DNA of 50,092 nucleotides, taken from NCBI RefSeq assembly GCF_003951095.1, contig NZ_QXGL01000009.1:1-50092 (forward strand), written 5' to 3'. Position 1 is the stretch's first letter. The number at the start of each line of letters is the position of its first letter. Below, one piece after another: positions 10,598-19,043 of this stretch. A program made the position numbers and the translations under genes. The notes beneath the pieces are model-generated. The model did no database searches, was not told the DNA's origin, and worked only from the letters and a program-made list of their open reading frames with translations. This stretch comes from Bifidobacterium goeldii. GTDB lineage: Bacteria; Actinomycetota; Actinomycetes; Actinomycetales; Bifidobacteriaceae.

Positions 10598-13310
10598 CAC
10601 CAAGCTCGCTGGCGTCGATGCTCACAGCGGTGTCGGCTTCGTCTTCAGCAGCCTCTTCCTCCGCGTGCTTCTCAACCAGATCAAACTTACCGATCACGCG
10701 ACCAGCCTGAGCAACATCGTCCAGTGCGGACTTGATGGCCTCAACGCCTTCCTTGGCAGCGCTCAGCGCCACAGAGAGAATCGGCGTCTTCATCGAGACC
10801 TTAGCCTCAGACTTGATCTTGCGCAGCTGCTCCACAGCCTTGCCAGCCCATGCGAGCGTCTCCGGAGAAGCGCCAGTGGCCGCTGCCGCGTACGTCTCAG
10901 CCTTCGGCCAAGCAGCACGATGCACCGAGCCAGAGCCAGCGTGCATCCAGCTCCACACTTCTTCAGTCGCAAACGGCAGGTACGGAGCCAGCAAGCGTGC
11001 GAACGCATCCAGACCCAAGCCCAGCGCGGTGCGAGCAGACTTTACAGCCTTCTCGCTCGGCGTATTGCCGTGCGCGTCAGCAGTACCGTAAGCGCGGTTC
11101 TTCACCAGCTCAATGTAGTCATCGCAGAACTGCCAGAAGAAGCTCTCGATAACCTCCAGCGCCTTGGAATGCTCGTAAGCGTTCAGCGCGTCGGTGGCCT
11201 GCGTGATCACCAGCGCCAGCTTCGCCATGACGGCGCGATCCAGCGGCTCGGTCACATCGGCCGGGTTCCACTCGGCAACAGCAGAGTCGGCCACGTGGTG
11301 GTTCTCGTCCTCGCGGCCGATCGCCAGCGCGAACTTGGTCGCGTTGAGCAGCTTGATCGCTAGGCGGCGGCCGATCTTCATCTGGCCCTCGTCATACGTG
11401 GCGTCAAGGCCGAGGCGCGCGGCGGCGGCCCAGTAGCGCACCGCGTCGGCGCCGAACTGCTTGATCGGCTTGTCCGGCACGACGACGTTGCCCTGGGACT
11501 TCGACATCTTCTTGTGATCCGGGTCGAGAATCCAACCAGACAGCGTGGCGTTCGCCCACGGTAGGCACTTGTTCTCCAAGTGCGCACGATCCACGGTCGA
11601 GAACAGCCAAGTACGGATGATGTCCTGACCCTGCGGACGCAGATCCATCGGGAACGTGGCCTTGAACAGCGCCTTGGAAGCCTCGTCCGGCTCCTCCCAG
11701 TGGGTCACGATCTGCGGGGTGAGCGAGGAGGTCGCCCACGTGTCCATGATGTCCGGCTCGGCAGTGAAGCCGCCGGGCACATCACGCTGATCCTCGGTGT
11801 AGCCTTCCGGCACATCGTTGGTCGGGTCGATCGGCAGCTGATCCTCGCGCGGAGTGATCGGATGATCGTAATCCGCGGAACCATCTTCCTTCACCGGGTA
11901 CCACAGCGGGAACGGCACGCCGAAGAAGCGCTGGCGGGAGATCAGCCAGTCGCCGTTCAGGCCGTGCACCCAGTTCTCGTAGCGCACGCGCATGAAGTCA
12001 GGGTGGAAGTTGAGTTCCTTGCCGCGCTCGATGAGCTCAGCGTTCAGCTTGGCGTCAGTGCCGCCGTTCTTCAGGTACCACTGGCGAGAAGTGACGATTT
12101 CGAGCGGCTTATCACCCTTCTCGTAGAAGTTCGTCATACGCTTCGTCGGCGTCGGCTCGCCGTCCATATCGCCGGATTCGCGCAGCTTATCGACGATGAT
12201 CTTACGAGCAGAGAACGTGGTCTTACCAGCAGTCTCTGCGAAGATCGCGCGACCGTTCTCATCCTCAATCCAATCCGGCGTATCCATCACGATACGGCCG
12301 TTGCGCTGGATGATCGAGCGGGTCGGCAGGTTCAGATCGCGCCACCACTGCACATCGGTCACGTCACCGAACGTACAGCACATCGCGATACCAGCGCCCT
12401 TGTCCATTTCAGCAGCCGGGTGCGCGAGAATCGGCACCTTCACCTTGAACAGCGGGGAGTACACGTACTGGCCGAAGTACTGCTTGTAACGGTCATCATC
12501 CGGGTTTGCAATCAGCGAAGTGCAGGCTGCAAGCAGTTCCGGACGAGTCGTTTCAATGTAAATCGGCGTACCGTCCTCAAAACGGAACGCGAGCTTGTGG
12601 TAGAAGCCCGGGTATTCGCGGGACTCAAGCTCAGCCTGGGCCACAGCAGTCTGGAACGTCACATCCCACAGGCCCGGAGCATCCTTCTGATACGCTTCGC
12701 CGCGGGCGAGGTTGCGCAGGAACGCCTTCTGTGCCACGCGCTGCGGGTGCTCGCCAATAGTGTGGTAGGTCTGCGACCAGTCGATCGACAGGCCCAGGGA
12801 GCGCCACAATGCCTCGAACTGCTTCTCGTCCTGAGCGGTCAACTTCTCGCACAGCTCGATAAAGTTCTTACGGGAGACAGGCACCTGGTCCTTCGCGTCG
12901 ATCTTCTTGCCATCCGTGCCTTCAAACGGCGGCTTGAAATCGGGATCGTACTTGAGGGAAGTGTCCACGCGCACGCCGTAGTAGTTCTGCACGCGGCGCT
13001 CAGTAGGCAGGCCGTTATCGTCCCAACCCATCGGGTAGAACACGTCATAGCCCTGCATGCGCTTGAAACGCGCGATCACATCGGTATGCGTGTAAGAGAA
13101 CACGTGGCCGACGTGCAGGTGGCCGGAGACGGTGGGCGGTGGGGTATCGATGGAATAGACGGCCTTGCGGTCGCGGGTGCCCTGGAACTTGTAAACGCCG
13201 TCCTCGTCCCATTCAGAGCGCCACTTGTCTTCGAGCCCATCCACGCCGACCTTGTCGGGCAGCGGCGTGAGATTGGCCTTGATAATGCTGTCATCATGCT
13301 TCTCGGTCAT
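10575..13310 (-). CDS. valS: Valyl-tRNA synthetase
   Basis: A class I aminoacyl-tRNA synthetase of 911 residues that charges tRNA-Val. It shows the HIGH motif as HLHVGH (64-69) after PPPTVSG, a large editing (CP1) insert, the KMSKS motif exactly (601-605, DPDHKKMSKSQGN), an anticodon-binding domain, and a short C-terminal tail without the long coiled coil of many bacterial ValRS. I start at ATG 13310 because the family N-terminus begins there and a TAGACT box lies 7 nt upstream; the longer frame would need a TTG. The last codons PPVKKK-stop are one arm of a perfect hairpin and appear to be a replacement of an older end (10458-10496). Confidence 0.97.
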   Translation of the reverse strand: MTEKHDDSIIKANLTPLPDKVGVDGLEDKWRSEWDEDGVYKFQGTRDRKAVYSIDTPPPTVSGHLHVGHVFSYTHTDVIARFKRMQGYDVFYPMGWDDNGLPTERRVQNYYGVRVDTSLKYDPDFKPPFEGTDGKKIDAKDQVPVSRKNFIELCEKLTAQDEKQFEALWRSLGLSIDWSQTYHTIGEHPQRVAQKAFLRNLARGEAYQKDAPGLWDVTFQTAVAQAELESREYPGFYHKLAFRFEDGTPIYIETTRPELLAACTSLIANPDDDRYKQYFGQYVYSPLFKVKVPILAHPAAEMDKGAGIAMCCTFGDVTDVQWWRDLNLPTRSIIQRNGRIVMDTPDWIEDENGRAIFAETAGKTTFSARKIIVDKLRESGDMDGEPTPTKRMTNFYEKGDKPLEIVTSRQWYLKNGGTDAKLNAELIERGKELNFHPDFMRVRYENWVHGLNGDWLISRQRFFGVPFPLWYPVKEDGSADYDHPITPREDQLPIDPTNDVPEGYTEDQRDVPGGFTAEPDIMDTWATSSLTPQIVTHWEEPDEASKALFKATFPMDLRPQGQDIIRTWLFSTVDRAHLENKCLPWANATLSGWILDPDHKKMSKSQGNVVVPDKPIKQFGADAVRYWAAAARLGLDATYDEGQMKIGRRLAIKLLNATKFALAIGREDENHHVADSAVAEWNPADVTEPLDRAVMAKLALVITQATDALNAYEHSKALEVIESFFWQFCDDYIELVKNRAYGTADAHGNTPSEKAVKSARTALGLGLDAFARLLAPYLPFATEEVWSWMHAGSGSVHRAAWPKAETYAAAATGASPETLAWAGKAVEQLRKIKSEAKVSMKTPILSVALSAAKEGVEAIKSALDDVAQAGRVIGKFDLVEKHAEEEAAEDEADTAVSIDASELGEPPVKKK

Positions 13311-13317
13311 AAGCGAC

Positions 13318-13323
13318 AGTCTA
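13318..13323 (-). promoter_or_regulatory. TAGACT -10 box for valS, leaderless arrangement
   Basis: TAGACT lies 7 nt before the valS ATG and no ribosome-binding site intervenes, so transcription probably begins at or next to the start codon. Confidence 0.55.
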
Positions 13324-13375
13324 GAAAGCAATGGTGACAAGGGCCGACGGGCACCCTATGCGTTTACCCTATGCG

Positions 13376-14932
13376 TTAGTTCGCGCTCGTCACATTGACC
13401 AGCGGAATGCGCGTATACGTCATATTCGAAGGCAGCCCTGTCAAATCGTTCGCGTACACGGTAATCGGCTTGCGTGCGCAAATCCAATCCACTGGAGAAT
13501 CATCGTTAAGCATCGTGGCGAATGTCTTAAAGTTCTTCGCATACTCGTCAGCAGTAGCGCTATGCAACGCGGTATCCCACGCTTGCTGAGAGTCGGCGCT
13601 CACAAAAGCAATAAACGACTCATCGCCCATCAGCGCATCGAGATCATCCTCGCCATCGACCTCGTAGAGCGTGAAATCAAAGTTACGATCCTGCACTACC
13701 GTCTGCTGCCATGTGGCGTCATCCACCATGTTCACTGTCAGATCAACGTTCGCCGGGTCGCTACCCAGCGTCTGCTGCAACAGTTCACCAATCTTCGCGC
13801 CCGCGTCCCCATAGCGTTGCGGGCACACGAACGTCAGCGGTCGGCGTGCGCCGCTGCGATACCGGAAATACGAAATAAGCTCAGTGCCTTTAGCCGTATC
13901 ATGCGGGAAAATATCAGCGCTGCCATCACTGCCATGCTCGTCAAGCGGGGCAAACGGGCCGTTCAGCGTCTCACCGCCGCCCAGCGCGTCCGTCATCGCC
14001 TGACGGTCTACTAAATAACGTACTGCCTGACGGTACCGCTTATCGGACAGAATCGACGCAGTGTTATTACTCATGCCGAGGATGATTTTGCGCGTACTAC
14101 GGCCTTGCTTCACCACCATATCCGGCACGGTAATGGTGCTGACAGCCGACTGATCGAGCGCTACAGCAGCGTCAATTTCCTTATTATTCAGCGCTGCCGC
14201 CAAGTCAGCAGTAGAGGAGCGGTACATCAGCGTAATGCTTGCCGCTTTCGCTTTCACACCCCAATAATCAGCATTGCGCTCCAACACAATACGCTGGCCA
14301 GGCTGGAAATGTTCGACAATAAACGGGCCAGAACCGGCGGTTTGAGTAGCAAAATCAAGGCCAGCCTGCTGCGAATCGTATACGATGCCTGCGCGGCCGC
14401 TCAGCGTGCGCAACAGACGCGGATCAGGTTCGCGCAGTGTGATCGTCAACTTCGTGCCGTTTGCAGCAACGCCAGAGATTGCAGTCAGTCGATCAGCGCC
14501 CTGATACTGTTTTTCGATAATCTTCTTCAATGACCATGCGGCATCGGAAGCATCCAAGGTATCGCCGTTCGCAAACTGCGCGCGGCGCATAGAGAACGTG
14601 TACGTCAACCCATCATCCGACACAGACCATTTCGAAGCCAATCCGGCCGTCAGCTTGTTCTGCGAGTCAGTAGCGATAAGCGTCTCATACACGTTGCCAA
14701 TGAGTGCTTGATCAAGCGCAGTATCAGCATTCGTACGAATATCAAGCGACTGCGGGGCGCCGACAACGCCAACATTCACTTTGACATTGGACTGCAGATC
14801 ATCAACCACTGGCAGCGAATACTGACGATGTAGCAGCGACCAGCCCAACCACACTAGAGAGCCGAGCACGGCCGCAACAATAACGAATACGATGATGGGT
14901 TTTACGGTGGTGCTGAGCTTCTCCCTGTGCAT
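13376..14932 (-). CDS. Membrane-anchored solute-binding protein, family 5 (peptide/nickel type)
   Basis: A 518-residue extracellular solute-binding protein of the DppA/OppA family. An uncleaved-looking membrane segment (PIIVFVIVAAVLGSLVWLGWSLL, about 12-34) replaces the usual lipobox. The family 5 pattern is clear: ALIGNVYETLIATDSQNKLTAGLASKWSVSDDGLTYTFSMRR near 72-115, followed by GSGPFIVEHFQPGQRIVLERNADYWG. It would present oligopeptides or similar ligands to an ABC transporter, but no permease or ATPase gene is adjacent, so the partner is unknown. It has its own promoter-like box and is followed at 44 bp by the valS promoter. Confidence 0.85.
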   Translation of the reverse strand: MHREKLSTTVKPIIVFVIVAAVLGSLVWLGWSLLHRQYSLPVVDDLQSNVKVNVGVVGAPQSLDIRTNADTALDQALIGNVYETLIATDSQNKLTAGLASKWSVSDDGLTYTFSMRRAQFANGDTLDASDAAWSLKKIIEKQYQGADRLTAISGVAANGTKLTITLREPDPRLLRTLSGRAGIVYDSQQAGLDFATQTAGSGPFIVEHFQPGQRIVLERNADYWGVKAKAASITLMYRSSTADLAAALNNKEIDAAVALDQSAVSTITVPDMVVKQGRSTRKIILGMSNNTASILSDKRYRQAVRYLVDRQAMTDALGGGETLNGPFAPLDEHGSDGSADIFPHDTAKGTELISYFRYRSGARRPLTFVCPQRYGDAGAKIGELLQQTLGSDPANVDLTVNMVDDATWQQTVVQDRNFDFTLYEVDGEDDLDALMGDESFIAFVSADSQQAWDTALHSATADEYAKNFKTFATMLNDDSPVDWICARKPITVYANDLTGLPSNMTYTRIPLVNVTSAN

Positions 14933-14939
14933 GGGTTTG

Positions 14940-14945
14940 AGTCTA
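14940..14945 (-). promoter_or_regulatory. TAGACT -10 box, leaderless arrangement (solute-binding protein)
   Basis: TAGACT is 7 nt upstream of the ATG (spacer CAAACCC) with no Shine-Dalgarno sequence. Confidence 0.55.
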
Positions 14946-15061
14946 ATGCGCGGGGTGAACGCACAAGGTGGTATGTCCGCGGGCGGAATCGCTGTTCACA
15001 CAGCTCGCACAAGTCGCGTTGTTTGCGTTGTTTGGCGTCGCTCGCTTCGACTCCGCGTCGC

Positions 15062-15727
15062 TTACGCTACAGCGACGAACGGGCACGTTGCTTGCAACGG
15101 GCAGTGTGCACAATCCGGCTTGCGTGCATGGCACACTGCGCGGCCATGCACAATAAGCCGATGCGACAAGTCCGTCCACTCACTTGGGTCAAAGCACGCG
15201 CAAATCTCACGTTCAATACGCACCGGATCAGGATGCGCACTATTCCAATCGTCACGCCAACGCAAGCGGCCCGTCACGCGCATGACATGCGTATCTACCG
15301 GGAAACCAGGCACATGAAACGCGTTTCCCAACACCACATTCGCGGTTTTGCGGCCAACACCAGGCAGCGTAACCAATTCATCCATGGTGCGCGGCACTTC
15401 ACCATTGAACCGTTCTTCAAGAGCCGCTGCCAACCCGAGTAAATGCTGCGATTTCGAACGGTAAAACCCCAAAGGGCGAATAATTGCTTCAAGATCTGCG
15501 GGGCGCGCATTCGCCAAGTCAGCAGCAGTAGGGTAGCGGTCAAACAGTTCAGGGGTAACCGTATTGACACGCTTATCAGTAGTTTGCGCGCTCAACACCG
15601 TGGCAATCAACAATTGCAGTGGTGTAGAAAAATTCAACGCGCACTTCGGCTCGGGAATTTCCTCAACCAGCAGCGCATACTCGGCATGCATTCGTTCCAA
15701 GCGTGCCCGTTTGGACTCGCGCGGCAT
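15062..15727 (-). CDS. nth: Endonuclease III
   Basis: DNA glycosylase/AP lyase of 221 residues for oxidised pyrimidines. The helix-hairpin-helix LPGVGRKTANVV holds the catalytic Lys127; the catalytic Asp145 lies in VDTHVMRV; and the C-terminal cysteines in the pattern C-x6-C-x2-C-x5-C (CHARKPDCAHCPLQATC) bind a 4Fe-4S cluster. All key residues are present. The start codon lies 12 bp after the glnR stop, so the two are probably co-transcribed. Confidence 0.96.
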   Translation of the reverse strand: MPRESKRARLERMHAEYALLVEEIPEPKCALNFSTPLQLLIATVLSAQTTDKRVNTVTPELFDRYPTAADLANARPADLEAIIRPLGFYRSKSQHLLGLAAALEERFNGEVPRTMDELVTLPGVGRKTANVVLGNAFHVPGFPVDTHVMRVTGRLRWRDDWNSAHPDPVRIEREICACFDPSEWTDLSHRLIVHGRAVCHARKPDCAHCPLQATCPFVAVA

Positions 15728-15739
15728 AATTACGCCTAC

Positions 15740-16498
15740 TTAGTTCACGGTACCGGCGTGCATCGTATGCGGGTGCCCTGGCGCATCGTCATGCTCATCT
15801 TCTGGCGGGTCGAAACGATAGCCAACATTGCGCACCGTGCCAATGAGATGCTCATATTCGCCACCGAGCTTGGCGCGCAAACGACGAATATGCACGTCAA
15901 CAGTGCGAGTGCCACCGTAGTAGTCGTACCCCCACACCTCTTGCAACAGCTGTGCGCGAGTGAACACGCGGCCAGGATGCTGCACCAAATACTTGAGCAG
16001 CTCAAACTCCTTATACGCAAGGTCGATCGGGCGGCCATGCAACGATGCGGTGTAGCCGTTCGTATCCACGATCAAATCGCCGGAACGAATCTGACCATCC
16101 TCATTCTGCACCGTATCATCGCTCACGCCAGACGTGCCCGTAACCGGAGCATTACCGCGTTCAGATACCAAACGCAGACGGCCCTCTACCTCAGCAGGAG
16201 ACGCTGTAGACACCACCACGTCAGCAATGCCCCACTGGGAATTTACGACAGTAAAACCGCCCTCAGTGAGCACTAGCACAATCGGCGTAGACAAACCAGA
16301 AGCGTGAATCAGACGGCACAATGTTTTAGCAGTAGCCAGATCGTCACGCGCATCCAAAAACAGCACTGTGTTTTCGGGCATTTTCACTAAGCTTGCCGCG
16401 TCCATCGGCAACACTCGCACACGGTGAGAGAGCAGTGTTAGCGAGGGAAGCACGGTTGCGGGATCAGTCGCAAAGGTCATCAGCGTCAGATCTGTCAC
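15740..16498 (-). CDS. glnR: GlnR-type nitrogen response regulator
   Basis: OmpR-family transcription factor, 252 residues. The receiver-like domain (1-110) resembles Streptomyces GlnR closely in pattern: [45 protein letters not shown] and a W-G-ADVVV strand. The winged-helix DNA-binding domain (about 140-230) carries the motif [51 protein letters not shown], typical of the family. In GlnR proteins the receiver lacks a functional phosphorylation pocket and works as a homodimer; the same is likely here. It would control ammonium assimilation genes, none of which is in this window. GTG start with AAGGGGAG upstream; no sensor kinase is adjacent. Confidence 0.85.
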   Translation of the reverse strand: MTDLTLMTFATDPATVLPSLTLLSHRVRVLPMDAASLVKMPENTVLFLDARDDLATAKTLCRLIHASGLSTPIVLVLTEGGFTVVNSQWGIADVVVSTASPAEVEGRLRLVSERGNAPVTGTSGVSDDTVQNEDGQIRSGDLIVDTNGYTASLHGRPIDLAYKEFELLKYLVQHPGRVFTRAQLLQEVWGYDYYGGTRTVDVHIRRLRAKLGGEYEHLIGTVRNVGYRFDPPEDEHDDAPGHPHTMHAGTVN

Positions 16499-16648
16499 GT
16501 TGCTCCCCTTTCCATGTACTTACCAATGTAAACGGAAAATTTATTTGCCTCATTGTAGGCGCATTATGTGGACAGTAAACGATAATCTAAGCTGTAATGA
16601 GACAGGCGACTCATAGGAGCCGCTACGTATATGTACGGGAGGGTAACG

Positions 16649-17401
16649 ATGGCCGATGGCGAGCTGCGTGACGGAGAGGAACGGACGCCAGCACGTGTAC
16701 TCACAGTGCAAGTGGTGTCTTACGCGGTGCTGTTTGGCTTAGCTGTTGTGCTGGGATTCGCGTTTGGCATGGATTCCGTGGCAGCGTTGGGTGCGGCAAT
16801 CCTGCTCGTTGCAGTGATTCTTGTGGTATTCCACGTGTGCTGGCCGTTCCGCGCAGGATTGCCAGATCGACTGATTGGTTTGGTAGCTGGCGTACTGTCC
16901 GTAACGTGCGCAGTAACGCCATTAGCAAGCGATAGTTTCTTCCCCGCAGCTGGACCGCTCGCGCTCGACGGCAAGCATCTCATGTATCGTCTCGTGCGTT
17001 GGGCAGTATGCTTTGCGGTGCTGCTGATCGTACTGACGATTGTCGCATTTGGCCGTCAAATGGCTCGCGAGGAGCGTAGTCATCTTATTCGTGCGCTATC
17101 GCACTGTGTAACCGGTGGCGCCGCCTCCGTAAGCGTAGCCGGCTGGTGCTTCCTGCCTGATCTGGTAACAATAGGCGCTGCAGCTCCAGACGAGGGACTT
17201 CTTGGCGCGTTCATTGCAGTTATGGCGGTGTTTGCTGTGATAGCGGTGCTGTTTGCCATTTGCTCTGTTCCGTGGTGGCGCGAAGCTGACCCGGATCCCG
17301 CATTGCCAGCACCGTGGGTGGGCATTGGACTGCTGCCCGTGATGTTCAGCGGCTTAATGGTGTTTGCAGCATGCTTTGTGATGCAACTGCTCGGAGCGTG
17401 A
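16649..17401 (+). CDS. Hypothetical multi-pass membrane protein
   Basis: This 250-residue protein is not recognised. Six to seven hydrophobic segments can be seen (for example VVSYAVLFGLAVVLGFAFGM, LGAAILLVAVILVVFHVCW, RLIGLVAGVLSVTCAVTPLA, WAVCFAVLLIVLTIVAF, LLGAFIAVMAVFAVIAVLFAI and the C-terminal ILPVMFSGLMVFAACFVMQLL-like segment). An acidic N-terminal tail precedes the first. It may be a small envelope protein. I start at ATG 16649, which has GGGAGGG 5 nt upstream; an ATG at 16631 has a weaker, more distant AGGAG. Confidence 0.7.
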   Translation: MADGELRDGEERTPARVLTVQVVSYAVLFGLAVVLGFAFGMDSVAALGAAILLVAVILVVFHVCWPFRAGLPDRLIGLVAGVLSVTCAVTPLASDSFFPAAGPLALDGKHLMYRLVRWAVCFAVLLIVLTIVAFGRQMAREERSHLIRALSHCVTGGAASVSVAGWCFLPDLVTIGAAAPDEGLLGAFIAVMAVFAVIAVLFAICSVPWWREADPDPALPAPWVGIGLLPVMFSGLMVFAACFVMQLLGA

Positions 17402-17454
17402 GGGTTGCGATTGCGTTGCATGCATTGGTGACGGTGACGATATTGATGATATGA

Positions 17455-17494
17455 AATGTGCCCTATGACGATGGTCATAGGGCACATTATTTTT
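17455..17494 (+). terminator. Intrinsic terminator
   Basis: A 15-bp stem AATGTGCCCTATGAC (17455-17469) with GTCATAGGGCACATT (17474-17488) is followed by ATTTTTTG. It ends the membrane-protein gene; the convergent mntP gene ends at 17525. Confidence 0.85.
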
Positions 17495-17524
17495 TGTTCA
17501 TGTAGCTGTTTTGGCTGTTTCTAG

Positions 17525-18088
17525 TTAGGCCAGCACGCCCAAGTGTTCCAACAGCACCTTCAAGCCGATCACAATCAACACCACACCGCCGGCAATCTGT
17601 GCGGGCTTCTGCCAACGCGATCCAAACACGCGGCCAATATAAATACCCGCAATCGAAAACAGGCCAGTTACCACACCCATCGACGCCACAGTAAACGCGA
17701 TATTCAACTTCATCAGGCCTAAGCTCACGCCCACCGCAAACGCATCAATACTGCATGCAACGGCAAGAGGAAGCATATGCTTCCAATCAAACTCAGGGTT
17801 CTCCTTCGCGTTCTCCTCTTCCTCTTCAAACGCTTCGCGAATCATATTGCCGCCAATAACGAGCAGCAAGCCAAAAATAATCCAATGATCAACAGCAGTC
17901 ACATACGAAGCCAACGCGGAAGCTGCAAAAATGCCCAACAGTGGGAACAGCGCCTGAAAGCCGCCAAACCACAAGCCACATTTCAACGCATCAATGAAAC
18001 GAGCCTTCTTCACAGTTAGACCCTTGCCGATTGAAACAGCGAAGGCATCCATGGCGACAGAAACGGAAATAAGCAGTATTTGAATCAT
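17525..18088 (-). CDS. mntP: Manganese efflux pump MntP
   Basis: Six-transmembrane DUF204-type exporter, 187 residues. Both halves begin with the family signature Asp-Ala-Phe-Ala-Val: VAMDAFAVSIGKGL (12-25) and CSIDAFAVGVSLGL (about 111-124). The loop between halves is acidic (EEEEENAKENPEFD). It exports Mn2+ when the cell has excess. The long, GC-rich, folded 5' leader on this strand may be a Mn2+-sensing yybP-ykoY riboswitch (see 18101-18172), which is the known regulator of mntP in several bacteria. Confidence 0.93.
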   Translation of the reverse strand: MIQILLISVSVAMDAFAVSIGKGLTVKKARFIDALKCGLWFGGFQALFPLLGIFAASALASYVTAVDHWIIFGLLLVIGGNMIREAFEEEEENAKENPEFDWKHMLPLAVACSIDAFAVGVSLGLMKLNIAFTVASMGVVTGLFSIAGIYIGRVFGSRWQKPAQIAGGVVLIVIGLKVLLEHLGVLA

Positions 18089-18100
18089 GCTGAAATAACA

Positions 18101-18172
18101 GGTTCATCCCATCGGTCTCCCACGGGATGGGCCTCGACGGGGCCTACCCGCCTACGCCTAGGAGCGCCGACA
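18101..18172 (-). promoter_or_regulatory. Candidate yybP-ykoY (Mn2+) riboswitch before mntP
   Basis: The minus-strand leader contains, in order, GGCGGGUAGGCC, a CGUCGAGG stretch, and GGGAGACCGAUGGG inside a CCCAUC/GAUGGG stem. These resemble the order of conserved blocks in yybP-ykoY riboswitches (GGGGAGUAGC, GUCAA, GAGACC) but do not match exactly. Support comes mostly from position before a Mn2+ exporter and the strong structure. No Shine-Dalgarno sequence is obvious before the ATG. Confidence 0.4.
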
Positions 18173-18260
18173 TAGAACTGCCGGCAGCTGGCCGGCTTTG
18201 AATTCCGAAAGCGAATGCTGTTCGCATGTCGAGAAATTACAGAGGCCAAGTATAGCAAGG

Positions 18261-18290
18261 GCCGCTCCCATAGTGGGAACGGCCCTTGTG
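18261..18290. terminator. Hairpin downstream of ppa
   Basis: AAGGGCCGCTCCCA pairs with TGGGAACGGCCCTT (one G-U) around TAG, between ppa and mntP on the same strand. It has no T-run; it may separate the two transcripts. A possible mntP -10 (TATACT, 18249-18254) follows it on the minus strand. Confidence 0.5.
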
Positions 18291-18310
18291 TAAATGGCCC
18301 TTGTGTAAAC
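18281..18310. repeat. 15-bp tandem duplication
   Basis: GGCCCTTGTGTAAAT (18281-18295) is followed directly by GGCCCTTGTGTAAAC (18296-18310), a recent-looking tandem copy overlapping the right arm of the hairpin. Confidence 0.85.
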
Positions 18311-18334
18311 GGACAGATTATCCGCGTAGGGAAA

Positions 18335-18405
18335 TCACTTCTGCGAAGCGGTCAGGCGCTCGCGGGCTGCGATGATTTTCGGCCACGGTCCTGCAATTAT
18401 GGACG
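18335..18405 (-). pseudogene. Degenerate second 3' end of ppa
   Basis: On the minus strand the sequence GCCGAAAATCATCGCAGCC continues into codons for AARERLTASQK-stop (TGA at 18335-18337). The live ppa ends AEKEIVEARERLANSAK-stop. The two run in parallel for at least 15 codons, with about a 5-base deletion in the remnant near its GAA codons, so it can no longer be read in frame from ppa. Both stops are followed by GATTTCC, giving the direct repeat GAAGTGATTTCC. I infer an old ppa 3' end displaced by the DNA at 18338-18485. Confidence 0.65.
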
Positions 18406-18419
18406 GCCTGCGGCCGGCT

Positions 18420-18480
18420 CAGTGTTGGCTCGCCTGTCGGCTCGCACGTCGCCGCGCGAAGCCCACTGGGCTTCGCTGAC
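18420..18480. repeat. Palindromic element between the two ppa 3' ends
   Basis: A 21-nt hairpin at 18456-18476 (arms GCGAAGCCC / GGGCTTCGC) is preceded on the plus strand by GGCTCGCACGTCGCC. The valS locus has, on the minus strand, CGCTCACCTCGCC followed by a hairpin with arms GGGAAGTCC / GGACTTCCC. The two therefore share both the hairpin and the flanking CTC-AC-TCGCC, in opposite orientation relative to the gene they follow. Confidence 0.65.
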
Positions 18481-18485
18481 GGAAA

Positions 18486-18980
18486 TCACTTCGCGCTGTT
18501 CGCGAGACGCTCACGCGCTTCGACGATTTCCTTTTCGGCGACGTCCGCGCCAGTCCAGTAGTCGCCGGGCTTGACTTCCTTGCCGGGCTCGAGGGCCTTG
18601 TACTGCTCGAAGAAGTGCTTGATCTCAGCGAGGTGGTACTCGTTGACGTCCTTGACGTCCTTGATGCCGTCGTAGCGGACATCGGCCGGCACGCACAGCA
18701 CCTTGTCGTCGCCGCCCTCTTCGTCCTCCATGTGGTACAGGCCCACGGCGCGGCACTCGATGACGCAGCCCGGGAACACGGAGTTCTTGACCATCACGAG
18801 CGCATCCAGCGGATCGCCATCCTCGCCCAGCGTGCCCTCGATGTAGCCGTAGTCATCCGGGTAGCCCATCGCGGTGAACAGCTCACGATCCAGGAACACG
18901 CGGCCGGTCTCCTGGTCCACTTCGTACTTGTTCTTGGAACCGCGCGGGATCTCGACCACGACGTTGAAGGTTTCTGCCAT
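18486..18980 (-). CDS. ppa: Inorganic pyrophosphatase
   Basis: Soluble family I pyrophosphatase, 164 residues, hydrolysing PPi to drive biosynthesis. Key motifs are present: VVEIPRGSKNKYEVD (substrate Lys and Glu), RVFLDRELF, and the metal-binding block DYGYIEGTLGEDGDPLDALV with its Asp triad. I start at ATG 18980, which has AAGGAG 8 nt upstream; the frame reaches back to 19058 but into the glgE terminator. The last about 15 codons appear to have been replaced: a second version of the C-terminal end lies 151 bp downstream. Confidence 0.96.
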   Translation of the reverse strand: MAETFNVVVEIPRGSKNKYEVDQETGRVFLDRELFTAMGYPDDYGYIEGTLGEDGDPLDALVMVKNSVFPGCVIECRAVGLYHMEDEEGGDDKVLCVPADVRYDGIKDVKDVNEYHLAEIKHFFEQYKALEPGKEVKPGDYWTGADVAEKEIVEARERLANSAK

Positions 18981-19043
18981 GTCATTTCTCCTTGAAATCG
19001 ACAGTAATTGACATGCACCACAATACCGCGTTGTGTGTATTGC

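Noticed and set aside
11580..13337. 585-residue frame opposite valS
   Set aside because: Complement of the synthetase core; no family signal.
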